NCBI RefSeq assembly: GCF_033962415.1
Contig: NZ_JAVIKH010000001.1
Location: forward strand, 264,722-328,721
DNA: 64,000 nucleotides
Direction: 5' to 3'
Source of the DNA: Candidatus Cetobacterium colombiensis
GTDB lineage: Bacteria > Fusobacteriota > Fusobacteriia > Fusobacteriales > Fusobacteriaceae
Numbering within the stretch: position 1 is the first letter of the stretch; every line of letters begins with the position of its first letter. The translations under genes were made by a program, and so were the position numbers. The notes beneath the pieces are model-generated. The model saw only the letters and a list, made by a program, of their open reading frames with translations. It ran no database searches and was not told the origin of the DNA. Shown in pieces: positions 17,958 through 25,269 of this stretch.

Positions 17958-18374
17958 TTATAAAGAATTTAATGCTGCTTTAGCAATTTCCATATCCTCT
18001 TCTACAGTTCCACCACTTACACCAACTGCTCCTACTATCTCTCCATCTACAAGAATAGGAAATCCTCCTCCAAAAGTTATTATTCTTGAATTATTTGTTA
18101 AATTTAAACCATATAAACTTTGTCCAGGTAAAACAACTTCACTTAATTCATTAGTTCCTTTTTTTAAAGCCCACGCTGTAAAAGCTTTGTTTATAGAGAT
18201 ATCAACACTTGTAACAAAAGCTTCATCCATTCTTTCTAAATACAATAAATTTCCACCATTATCTACAACAGAAAATACTACTGGTACTTTAATTTCCATC
18301 GCTTTTTTTAAAGCTCCTTCACCCATTTTTTTAGAAGCTTCTAATGTAATTTGATTGATTTTTTTTGTAATCAT
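17958..18374 (-). CDS. GlcG/HbpS-family protein, first gene of the dehydratase operon
   Basis: This 138-aa protein belongs to the GlcG/HbpS (DUF336) family, the fold also seen in the C-terminal part of PduO. Conserved features are VPVVFSVVDNGGNLLYLERMD, SINKAFTAWALKKGT and the C-terminal FGGGFPILVDGEIVGAVGVSGGT. Start: a longer frame reaches 18485, but GGAGG is placed 7 bases before the ATG at 18374, and the longer version would begin upstream of the inferred promoter. It leads the dehydratase operon, 16 bases before the large subunit. Relatives bind haem or cobalamin, so a cofactor-handling role is plausible but unproven. Confidence 0.88.
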   Translation of the reverse strand: MITKKINQITLEASKKMGEGALKKAMEIKVPVVFSVVDNGGNLLYLERMDEAFVTSVDISINKAFTAWALKKGTNELSEVVLPGQSLYGLNLTNNSRIITFGGGFPILVDGEIVGAVGVSGGTVEEDMEIAKAALNSL

Positions 18375-18419
18375 AACCATTCCTCCATTTATCTTCAATT
18401 TTTTATGTTCATATATCGA

Positions 18420-18473
18420 ATAGTAACAACTTTTTCTACATACTTCAAGGTAATATCTTTTCTTAAAATGGTA
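18420..18473 (-). promoter_or_regulatory. Promoter of the dehydratase operon with AraC-type double half-site
   Basis: On the minus strand TTGAAG (18443-18448) and TACTAT (18420-18425) are 17 bases apart. Immediately upstream and overlapping the -35, the plus strand reads CAAGGTAA (18446-18453) and TTAAAATGGTA (18463-18473). The two GGTA cores are 21 bp apart, two helical turns, in direct repeat. This is the usual geometry for an AraC-family activator touching RNA polymerase, most likely the local PocR-like protein. Confidence 0.7.
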
Positions 18474-18508
18474 CTTTTTTATCATATTTTATAATAATGA
18501 TTTTTTTT

Positions 18509-18562
18509 TACCATTTTTAAGTGCTTTTTTACCTTGTTCAAGACGTTTTTTTTTGTTACTCT
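18509..18562 (+). promoter_or_regulatory. Promoter of dhaT with mirror-image AraC-type double half-site
   Basis: The plus strand has TACCATTTTTAA (18509-18520) and TTACCTTG (18529-18536), the exact inverse of the boxes serving the divergent operon and at the same spacing. The dyad is centred near 18491. TTGTTC (18534-18539) and TACTCT (18557-18562) follow with a 17-base spacer, matching the layout of the opposite promoter. Co-activation of both units by one regulator is inferred. Confidence 0.68.
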
Positions 18563-18603
18563 TAAAACGAAACAATAAATATTTATTTTGGGAGGAATTT
18601 ATA

Positions 18604-19761
18604 ATGAGATTTTATGATTATTTAATGCCTAGCGTTAACTTTTTTGGACCTGGATGTCTTAGTGTAGTTGGGGATAGAGCTCAAATACTAAACGGAAAAA
18701 AAGCTTTAATCGTTACTGATAAATTTTTACATTCATTAAAAGATGGAGCTGTAGAAAAAACTATAAAGTATTTAGAAGAAGCTGGAGTTAAAAGTGTTGT
18801 ATTTGATAATGTTGAGCCTAATCCTAAAGATACAAATGTATATGAAGGTGCTGACATGTACAAAAAAGAGGGATGTGATATGATTATTACTGTTGGAGGT
18901 GGATCTCCTCATGACTGTGGTAAAGGTATTGGTATCGCTGTTACTCACCCTGGTAATATTTGTGACTATGCTGGAATTGAAACTCTAACAAATCCTCTTC
19001 CTCCAATTATTGCTATAAATACTACTGCTGGAACAGCTTCTGAAGTTACTAGACATGCAGTTATTACAAATACTAAAACTAAAGTTAAATTTGTAATTGT
19101 TAGCTGGAGAAATTTACCACAAGTTTCTATCAATGACCCTTTACTTATGGTAGGAAAACCCGCTGGTTTAACTGCTGCTACAGGTATGGATGCTCTTACT
19201 CATGCTATTGAAGCTTATGTTTCTAAAGATGCAAATCCAGTTACTGATGCTGCTGCTATTCAAGCAATTAAATTAATTTCTAAAAATTTAAGACAAGCTG
19301 TTGCCAATGGTGAAAATTTAAAAGCAAGAGAAAATATGGCTTATGGATCACTTTTAGCTGGAATGGCTTTTAATAATGGAAATTTAGGTTATGTACATGC
19401 TATGGCTCATCAACTTGGTGGTCTTTATGATATGCCTCATGGTGTTGCTAATGCTATGTTACTTCCTCATGTTTGTCGTTATAATATGATTGCTAATCCT
19501 GAAAAATTTGCTGATATAGCTGAGTTTATGGGAGAAAAAATAGAGGGATTATCTACAATTGAAGCTGCTGAAAAATCAATTGAAGCTATATTTAGATTAT
19601 CAAGTGATGTTGGAATTCCTAAGAGTTTAAAAGAAGCAGGAGTTAAAGAAGAAGATATCGAACTTATGTCAATCAATGCTTTAAAAGATGGAAATGCTTT
19701 TAGCAACCCTAGAAAAGGTTCTGAAAAAGATATTGCTAAGATTTTTAGAAGTGCAATGTAA
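18604..19761 (+). CDS. dhaT: 1,3-propanediol dehydrogenase (iron-dependent alcohol dehydrogenase)
   Basis: This 385-aa group III alcohol dehydrogenase reduces 3-hydroxypropionaldehyde to 1,3-propanediol with NADH. The start at 18604 (MRFYDYLMPSVNFFGPG) follows GGAGGAATTTATA; a longer in-frame start at 18553 falls inside the promoter and is rejected. The NAD loop GGGSPHDCGKGIG and the iron ligands Asp196, His200 (GMDALTHAIEAY), His265 (YVHAMAHQLGG) and His279 (DMPHGVANA) are present. It is very similar along its length to Klebsiella DhaT as I remember it. It is divergent from the dehydratase operon and shares its control region. Confidence 0.95.
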   Translation: MRFYDYLMPSVNFFGPGCLSVVGDRAQILNGKKALIVTDKFLHSLKDGAVEKTIKYLEEAGVKSVVFDNVEPNPKDTNVYEGADMYKKEGCDMIITVGGGSPHDCGKGIGIAVTHPGNICDYAGIETLTNPLPPIIAINTTAGTASEVTRHAVITNTKTKVKFVIVSWRNLPQVSINDPLLMVGKPAGLTAATGMDALTHAIEAYVSKDANPVTDAAAIQAIKLISKNLRQAVANGENLKARENMAYGSLLAGMAFNNGNLGYVHAMAHQLGGLYDMPHGVANAMLLPHVCRYNMIANPEKFADIAEFMGEKIEGLSTIEAAEKSIEAIFRLSSDVGIPKSLKEAGVKEEDIELMSINALKDGNAFSNPRKGSEKDIAKIFRSAM

Positions 19762-19765
19762 AAAT

Positions 19766-19793
19766 AAAAAAACCTCCCACGGGAGGTTTTTTT
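19766..19793. terminator. Bidirectional terminator after dhaT
   Basis: An A7-CCTCC / GGAGG-T7 stem with a CACG loop forms a classic intrinsic terminator on both strands. It overlaps the last bases of the convergent lipoprotein gene. Confidence 0.92.
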
Positions 19794-20154
19794 AATATCC
19801 TGATGTATATGGTTGACTATAATAAGGTCTATCATATTGTTGATTATACTGATTGTTATATTGTGGTGGTTGATTATATTGCGGTTGATTGTACTGTGGT
19901 TGTCCATAATATGGTTGTTCATTTGTATCTTTTATTGCTTGAGTTTGATCTTGAACTGATCCAACTAATGCTCCTCCTAGAGCTCCAATTCCTGCTCCTA
20001 AAAGTGTAGCTTTACTGTCTCCACCTATTGCTTGACCTAATAATGCTCCTGCTCCTGCTCCTACTGTTGTTGAACCAATCGTATTTGACCCAACATTAGA
20101 GCATCCTGATAATAACACTAATGACACAATTGATAACAATAAATATTTTTTCAT
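19792..20154 (-). CDS. Glycine-zipper outer-membrane lipoprotein
   Basis: This 120-aa lipoprotein has the signal sequence MKKYLLLSIVSLVLLSGCSN with lipobox LSGC and predicted lipidation at Cys17. A glycine-zipper segment follows (GAGAGALLGQAIGG and GAGIGALGGALVGS, about residues 31-65), then a low-complexity tail of Tyr/Gln/Asn/Pro repeats (PQYNQPQYNQPP). The start at 20154 is chosen because AAGGAG precedes it and the signal peptide begins there; the 16-aa upstream extension is rejected. Such zippers occur in outer-membrane lipoproteins of the SlyB/YMGG type. The exact role is unknown. Confidence 0.82.
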   Translation of the reverse strand: MKKYLLLSIVSLVLLSGCSNVGSNTIGSTTVGAGAGALLGQAIGGDSKATLLGAGIGALGGALVGSVQDQTQAIKDTNEQPYYGQPQYNQPQYNQPPQYNNQYNQQYDRPYYSQPYTSGY

Positions 20155-20208
20155 ATAAAACTCCTTTTCCAAATCTTGTTTTGTTATTTTTATATTTTTC
20201 ACTTACAA

Positions 20209-20367
20209 TTACTCTTCAATTACAGTTCTATTAATCATAAACTTTATAAGAGAAAATAAAAAGAACGGAGAAGCTAGTCCGAAAGTTATAACAACTAAAA
20301 CCGTCCATCCTAATAAAAATAATAGACTATCTGCAAAACTTACATCGCATCTTAATTTCTTTACCAT
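20209..20367 (-). CDS. Small membrane protein, 52 aa (DUF6693-like)
   Basis: A short frame with a GAGGTG ribosome site reads MVKKLRCDVSFADSLLFLLG, then a hydrophobic helix WTVLVVITFGLASPFFLFSL and ends KFMINRTVIEE. The pattern (short polar start, GW-T-L-hydrophobic, G-A/S-PF-hydrophobic, K-I-N-x-T-x-I-E) resembles small inner-membrane proteins of the DUF6693 type, but the match is from memory. It lies upstream of the lipoprotein gene on the same strand and may share its transcript. Confidence 0.7.
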   Translation of the reverse strand: MVKKLRCDVSFADSLLFLLGWTVLVVITFGLASPFFLFSLIKFMINRTVIEE

Positions 20368-20523
20368 TTAATTCACCTCTTTATTTTTTATATTCTATCA
20401 TAATATATTTTTTCTTTTTATTTTACAAGTTTTTTGTAAACATTCCTCTTTGAAATCTAGACATTAAATAATTAATATTGTATAATAAAAAGATAATATA
20501 TAAGAAAATATAAGGAGAATTAA

Positions 20524-21201
20524 ATGACCAAAGAACTATTTAAAGGAAGTGTAGTTTTAAATCCTGTTCCAGCTGTAGTTATTACATCTAAGAATAAGGA
20601 TGGGGTTGAAAATGCATTTACTGTTGCTTGGACAGGTACAATTTGTACAAATCCACCAATGTTATCTATATCTATCAGACCAGAAAGATTATCTTATGAA
20701 TATATAAAAGAAACTATGGAATTTACTGTGAATTTACCAAACACTTTCCAAGTTAGAGAAACTGACTATTGTGGAGTAATTTCAGGAAGAGATGTAAATA
20801 AAATTAAACATCTTGGTTTAACTTCTAAGCCTGGACATCATGTTAATTCACCTTATCTAGAGGAATTTCCAATTAATATTGAATGTAAAGTTAAACAAAT
20901 TATCCCATTAGGAACTCATGACTTATTTTTAGCAGAAGTTGTTGGATCACATATCAATAAAAATATCATTGATGAAAAAGGAAAGATACATTTTGAGTGG
21001 GCGAATCTGATTAATTATTGTCACGGAGAATACTTCCCTATGACAAAAAAACCAATTGGACAATTTGGATTTTCTGTAGCAAAAAATCCTCTATTAATAG
21101 AAAAATATAAGCACATAAAATCTTATGTTGAATATAAAGATGAAAAGAATAATAGAAAACCTAAAAAAAAGGTAAAAGTAAAAAGTAAAAAGAAAAAATA
21201 A
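20524..21201 (+). CDS. Flavin reductase-like (FMN-binding) domain protein
   Basis: This 225-aa protein belongs to the flavin reductase-like (DIM6/NTAB) family, binding FMN in a split barrel. It shows NPVPAVVITSKNKDGVENAFTVAW (quoted in part), TNPPMLSISIRPERLSYEYI and the conserved FTVNLPN. The last 20 or so residues are an unusual lysine-rich tail. AAGGAG precedes the ATG, and the gene stands alone with its own terminator. The substrate is unknown; relatives reduce flavins or act in oxygen and redox defence in anaerobes. Confidence 0.85.
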   Translation: MTKELFKGSVVLNPVPAVVITSKNKDGVENAFTVAWTGTICTNPPMLSISIRPERLSYEYIKETMEFTVNLPNTFQVRETDYCGVISGRDVNKIKHLGLTSKPGHHVNSPYLEEFPINIECKVKQIIPLGTHDLFLAEVVGSHINKNIIDEKGKIHFEWANLINYCHGEYFPMTKKPIGQFGFSVAKNPLLIEKYKHIKSYVEYKDEKNNRKPKKKVKVKSKKKK

Positions 21202-21220
21202 TAAAATACAAAAAATAAAA

Positions 21221-21256
21221 AAGAGCAGATGGGCAGCTTATAACCCATCTGCTCTT
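21221..21256 (+). terminator. Intrinsic terminator
   Basis: A 13-bp perfect stem (AAGAGCAGATGGG / CCCATCTGCTCTT) with a 10-base loop lies after the flavin reductase gene and just before the MATE gene's ribosome site. Confidence 0.85.
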
Positions 21257-21278
21257 TACTTTACAAAGGAGTGTTACA

Positions 21279-22634
21279 ATGTTTCAAAAAATCAAATTTG
21301 AAAAAAGTTTTATCAAAATGTTAATGGCTTTAGCCATTCCGATTATTTTACAAAGTTTAATCACTGCCTCTTTAAATCTTCTTGACAATATCATGGTAGG
21401 AAAATTAGGTGAAAGTGAAATTGCTGCTGTTGGTTTATCCAACCAATTTTATATGATCTTCTTTTACTCTGTAGCAGGAGTAGGAATGGGAGCTTCTATA
21501 TTCATGTCACAACTCTGGGGGAAAAAAGACGTTAAAAAAATTCATGAATTTTTAGATTTATCTCTTTTAATTTCTCTTGGTGTTTCTATATTTTTTGCTG
21601 CTATAGCTTTAATTTTTCCAGCAAAAATTATTCATATTTTCTTGAATGATCCTATAGTTACATCTCTTGGAGTAAGTTATTTAAGAATTGTTGCTGTAAG
21701 TTATATATTATCATCTATAACACTAGCGTATTCAATGGCTCTTAGAAGCACTGCTCAAACAAAGTTACCTATGTACGGAAGTATTGTTGGAATTTTATTC
21801 AACGGAATTTTAAACTATCTATTTATTTTTGGTAAATTTGGAGCTCCTAAAATGGGTGTTGCTGGAGCTGCATTGGGAACAACAATTTCAAGAGCGATGG
21901 AATTAAGTTTTGTTCTTTTCATGATCTATAAATATGACAATGTTATTGCTACTAAATTTCACGGTCTAAAAGAACTATCTATTGCTAAATTTAAAGAATT
22001 TTTTAAAATTGCATCGCCAGTTATTTTTAATGATATCATGTGGATTTTAGGTATCTCAACATATTCCATTGCCTATGCTAAACTAGGAGTTAATGCTACA
22101 GCAACAATGCAAATTGCAATCACTGTTAATAATATGTTTAATATTTTCGGTATAGGTATTGGAGCAGCTTCTGCTATTATTATTGGTAATAAAATTGGAG
22201 CTGGATTAAAAGATGAAGCTCATTCACTTTCTATTAAAATCTCTCAATTTGGAGTTTTATTAGGATTTGTAATTGGAATTGCTTTTTATTTTATCTCACC
22301 TCTCGTTGTAAGTGCATTTAAAATAACCCCTGAAACAGCAAGAAATGTAATTATTGTATTAAAAATAATGGCGTTCTTTATTCCAGCAAGATTTTATGCT
22401 ATTATACAAGTAATAGGTACTTTAAGAGGTGGAGGAGATGTTGTTTATGCAATTGCTACTGAAATGATTGGAATTTGGATAATTGGAATTCCTATGGCTT
22501 TTGCTGCTATTCACTTCATTCCCGGATTATCTATAACAACTCTATACTTTATAATATGTTTAGAGGAACTTGTTAAATGTGCCATAACATATCCTCGTGT
22601 TACATCTTATAAATGGATTAGAAGTTTAGTTTAG
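21279..22634 (+). CDS. MATE-family multidrug/Na+ efflux transporter
   Basis: This 451-aa polytopic membrane protein has about 12 hydrophobic segments in two halves. The first helix region reads MALAIPIILQSLITASLNLLDNIMVG, the typical MATE (NorM/DinF) beginning, and ALRSTAQTKLPMYGSIVGI plus the mirrored TLRGGGDVVYAIATEM are the repeated half-protein motifs. It is expected to export cationic compounds using a cation gradient. The antiporter gene follows after 8 bases, so they may be cotranscribed. Confidence 0.92.
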   Translation: MFQKIKFEKSFIKMLMALAIPIILQSLITASLNLLDNIMVGKLGESEIAAVGLSNQFYMIFFYSVAGVGMGASIFMSQLWGKKDVKKIHEFLDLSLLISLGVSIFFAAIALIFPAKIIHIFLNDPIVTSLGVSYLRIVAVSYILSSITLAYSMALRSTAQTKLPMYGSIVGILFNGILNYLFIFGKFGAPKMGVAGAALGTTISRAMELSFVLFMIYKYDNVIATKFHGLKELSIAKFKEFFKIASPVIFNDIMWILGISTYSIAYAKLGVNATATMQIAITVNNMFNIFGIGIGAASAIIIGNKIGAGLKDEAHSLSIKISQFGVLLGFVIGIAFYFISPLVVSAFKITPETARNVIIVLKIMAFFIPARFYAIIQVIGTLRGGGDVVYAIATEMIGIWIIGIPMAFAAIHFIPGLSITTLYFIICLEELVKCAITYPRVTSYKWIRSLV

Positions 22635-22642
22635 GAGGTTTT

Positions 22643-23563
22643 ATGTTATCCGTAATTATTTTACTTGTAGGAGTAGTTTTTTTAGTATTTGGAGCAAATT
22701 TTCTAGTTGATGGTGCTTCTGTAATTGCCAAAAAATTTAATATTCCTAATATTGTTATTGGTCTTACAATTGTAGCTTTTGGAACTTCTGCTCCTGAGCT
22801 TGTTGTAAATGTTATTTCTGCATTAAATGGAAAATCTGCAATAACATTAGGTAATGTTATTGGTAGTAACGTTATTAACATTCTTGTTATTTTAGGAATT
22901 ACAGCACTTATTTATCCTTTAACAGTAGGAAGAAATACCGTTAGATTTGAAATTCCAATAGCACTTTTTGCCTCTGTTTTAACATATGTTTTATCTAAAA
23001 ATGGAATACTTAGTAGAGTAGATGGATTTATATTACTTGGATTTTTCATTCTATTTCTTATGTATAACACATATTTAACTGTTACAAATAGAGAAGAAAG
23101 TGAACTTGATGTAAAAAACTATACTTTGCCTATTGCCATAGGAGTAACAATTTTAGGTTTTATTCTTCTAGTTTTCGGAGGTAAATTTATTGTTGATTCT
23201 GCTGTTGATTTAGCTAGAAATTTTGGAATCTCAGAAAGAGTTATATCTGTTACAGTTGTTTCTCTAGGAACTTCTTTACCTGAGCTTGCAACTTCAGTTG
23301 TTGCTGCATTTAAAAAAAATACAGATATTGCTATTGGAAATGTTGTAGGTTCTAATATTTTTAACACTTTCTTTATTTTAGGAATTTCTACTGTTATAGC
23401 CCCTATCGCTATTCCAAGTGGAGCTATGATCGATTTAATTTTAAATATGGCCGCTGCTATTTTACTTTTAGTTTTTGTTTTAAGAGGTTATAAATTAAAA
23501 AGAATTCATGGTTTATTCTTTTTAGCTATTTATTCTGCTTACTTATATTCTCTTTTTAAATAA
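22643..23563 (+). CDS. Calcium/sodium antiporter (CaCA family, YrbG-like)
   Basis: This 306-aa membrane exchanger has two internally repeated halves. The alpha-1 repeat contains AFGTSAPELVVN and GNVIGSNVINILVILG; the alpha-2 repeat contains LGTSLPELATS and GNVVGSNIFNTFFILG. These hold the ion-binding glutamates. About ten hydrophobic helices are visible. AGGAGGT precedes the ATG. It lies 8 bases after the MATE gene and 23 bases before the hydrolase gene. Confidence 0.93.
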   Translation: MLSVIILLVGVVFLVFGANFLVDGASVIAKKFNIPNIVIGLTIVAFGTSAPELVVNVISALNGKSAITLGNVIGSNVINILVILGITALIYPLTVGRNTVRFEIPIALFASVLTYVLSKNGILSRVDGFILLGFFILFLMYNTYLTVTNREESELDVKNYTLPIAIGVTILGFILLVFGGKFIVDSAVDLARNFGISERVISVTVVSLGTSLPELATSVVAAFKKNTDIAIGNVVGSNIFNTFFILGISTVIAPIAIPSGAMIDLILNMAAAILLLVFVLRGYKLKRIHGLFFLAIYSAYLYSLFK

Positions 23564-23586
23564 TTCTCTAGATAGGAGGTATTAAA

Positions 23587-24459
23587 ATTAAAGTTATATA
23601 TGAAAATACAAACTCTCCTATAGGAGTTGTCCAAATCATACATGGAATGAGTGAGTATTCTAATAGATATCTCGAATTCACTAATTTCCTAAATAAAAAT
23701 AGATATGTTGTGGTTTTATCTGATCATAGAGGCCATGGTGAAAAAGCTCTTTTAAACGGAACTTTAGGAAATTTTACTGGTTCTTTTGATACTTTAGTTT
23801 TTGATCAAGTTAATATTAGCAAAGAAATAAAAGAGCTGTTTCCTAATTTACCTATTTTTATTTTAGGTCATAGTATGGGATCTTTTATAGCACAAAAACA
23901 TATGAAAGTCTATTCTAAAGAGAAATTTAGTTATATCTTTATGGGAAGTTGTTATGAAAGAAAATTAATGACTTTAATTGGAAAGGTTTTATTTAAGTCT
24001 ATTTCTCTCTTAACTTCTAATCCTAAAAAAATCTTTAATGACATTCTTTTTTTAGGAACTAACTCAAGAATTAAAGAAAAAGGTAAAAATAGTTCTTCGT
24101 GGTTAAGCAGAGACCCTGAAGTAGTTAAAGATTTTTTACAAGACCCTCATTGTGGTTTTAGTTATACTCCAAAATTTTACTATAATTTTTTAGATTTTTT
24201 ATCTAAACTTTATAAAAAAGATAGCTTTAATTTTGTAAATAAAAAAACACCAATTTTAATTATTTCAGGAGAAGAAGATCCTATTGGATTATATGGAATT
24301 GGTGTAAAATCACTTTATAACTTTTATAAAACTTTGGAATTTAAAAATATTTCCATAATTCTTTATAAAGATTGTAGACACGAAATTTTAAATGAATTAA
24401 ATAAAAAAAATGTTTACAAAGATATTTTAAAATGGTTAAACGAAAAAGGAAGAGTCTAA
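23587..24459 (+). CDS. Alpha/beta hydrolase (monoglyceride lipase/lysophospholipase type), apparent ATT start
   Basis: This serine hydrolase has VVQIIHGMSEYSNRY (oxyanion region), the nucleophile elbow ILGHSMGSFIAQ, an acid in LIISGEEDPIG and a histidine in DCRHEILNE. It is about 290 aa if begun at ATT 23587. The first ATG (23647) falls inside the conserved HGMSEYSNRY segment and lacks a ribosome site. An excellent AGGAGG (23574-23579) lies 7 bases before ATT 23587, and an in-frame TAG at 23569 rules out earlier starts. No ATG, GTG or TTG lies between. Either a rare start codon is used or the start was lost. The product may act on lysophospholipids or monoglycerides. Confidence 0.8.
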   Translation: MKVIYENTNSPIGVVQIIHGMSEYSNRYLEFTNFLNKNRYVVVLSDHRGHGEKALLNGTLGNFTGSFDTLVFDQVNISKEIKELFPNLPIFILGHSMGSFIAQKHMKVYSKEKFSYIFMGSCYERKLMTLIGKVLFKSISLLTSNPKKIFNDILFLGTNSRIKEKGKNSSSWLSRDPEVVKDFLQDPHCGFSYTPKFYYNFLDFLSKLYKKDSFNFVNKKTPILIISGEEDPIGLYGIGVKSLYNFYKTLEFKNISIILYKDCRHEILNELNKKNVYKDILKWLNEKGRV

Positions 24460-24475
24460 TTGTACTCTTCCTTTT
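24443..24475. terminator. Bidirectional terminator overlapping the hydrolase stop codon
   Basis: AAAAGGAAGAGT pairs with ACTCTTCCTTTT around a short loop. The hydrolase stop codon lies in the loop, and the convergent membrane-protein gene ends at 24476. Confidence 0.85.
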
Positions 24476-25129
24476 CTATTTTAAAACTTTTGTTTTTATA
24501 ATCTTAATTTCAGATAAAATACTTCTATGTTGTAAATTTTTTATATCTTTATTATTTAATTTGAAAAAATATTGAATAATTGGCCCTACACATAATGATG
24601 AAACAATTGTTCCAATACCTACTGTTCCACCTAAAAAATAACCTAAAGTAAGAACTATTAACTCTATACTAGTTTTTATTTTCCACAGAGGATACTTTAG
24701 TTTTTTTGTTAAAATAACCATTAATCCATCTCTAGGACCACATCCTAGACCTGTAGAAATGTATGCGTAACACCCATAACTAAATACCAATATCCCTATT
24801 ATTAGTATAATCACTTTTTTTATTAAAATATCTCCTTTTGGAATTATATCTAAATAGATATACATATCTATGAAAACTCCAAATAATAAAAAATTTATCA
24901 GTGTTCCACTTCCCATAGGTTGCTTTAAAAAAATACTAAACAAAACAACTACAGCTCCTACTAGAAGATTTGCTTCTCCTAAAGTTACCCCAATAGTTTT
25001 GTTTAACCCTTGATTTAAAACATCCCAAGGTGATAAACCTAAATTAGAATTTAAAATTATAACAACACCTAACGAACATAATAATAACCCAATAATTAAT
25101 TTGAAATACCTTAATAATTCTTTCTTCAT
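24476..25129 (-). CDS. YczE/YyaS/YitT-family integral membrane protein
   Basis: This 217-aa protein has about five or six hydrophobic helices. The beginning (LGVVIILNSNLGLSPWDVLNQGL) and GLGCGPRDGLMVILTKKL near residue 129 are the signatures of the YczE/YyaS/YitT family, which is found in many low-GC bacteria and whose function is not established. A polar C-terminal tail of about 25 residues follows the last helix. A dyad TGTCTCA/TGAGACA (25130-25161) lies in its leader. Family call is good; function unknown. Confidence 0.85.
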   Translation of the reverse strand: MKKELLRYFKLIIGLLLCSLGVVIILNSNLGLSPWDVLNQGLNKTIGVTLGEANLLVGAVVVLFSIFLKQPMGSGTLINFLLFGVFIDMYIYLDIIPKGDILIKKVIILIIGILVFSYGCYAYISTGLGCGPRDGLMVILTKKLKYPLWKIKTSIELIVLTLGYFLGGTVGIGTIVSSLCVGPIIQYFFKLNNKDIKNLQHRSILSEIKIIKTKVLK

Positions 25130-25269
25130 TGTCTCATCCTTTCATAATTTTTGTTGAGACATTATATCACTTTTCAACAAAAAACAAAATTTTATTTGAT
25201 TTTTTTTTATTTTTATATGAAAATATAATTAATCAATAAACTTTTTAAAAAAATTAGGAGGATTTCCAA

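Noticed and set aside
17958..18485. Longer 175-aa form of the GlcG-like protein
   Set aside because: The extra 37 residues lack a ribosome site and would start upstream of the inferred promoter; the GGAGG site fits the ATG at 18374.
18553..18603. 17-residue N-terminal extension of DhaT
   Set aside because: It begins inside the -10 region of the dhaT promoter, and the GGAGG site fits the ATG at 18604.
12237..19761. Propanediol/ethanolamine microcompartment locus
   Set aside because: No BMC shell proteins, aldehyde dehydrogenase or encapsulation peptides are present.
19479..19922. 147-aa frame antisense to dhaT and the terminator, Asn/His/Ile-rich
   Set aside because: It crosses dhaT's coding end and a strong terminator and has no similarity to known proteins; it is a shadow of real genes.
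25130..25269. TPP riboswitch upstream of thiE
   Set aside because: Only 140 bases of AT-rich sequence, with no CTGAGA core or paired conserved segments.
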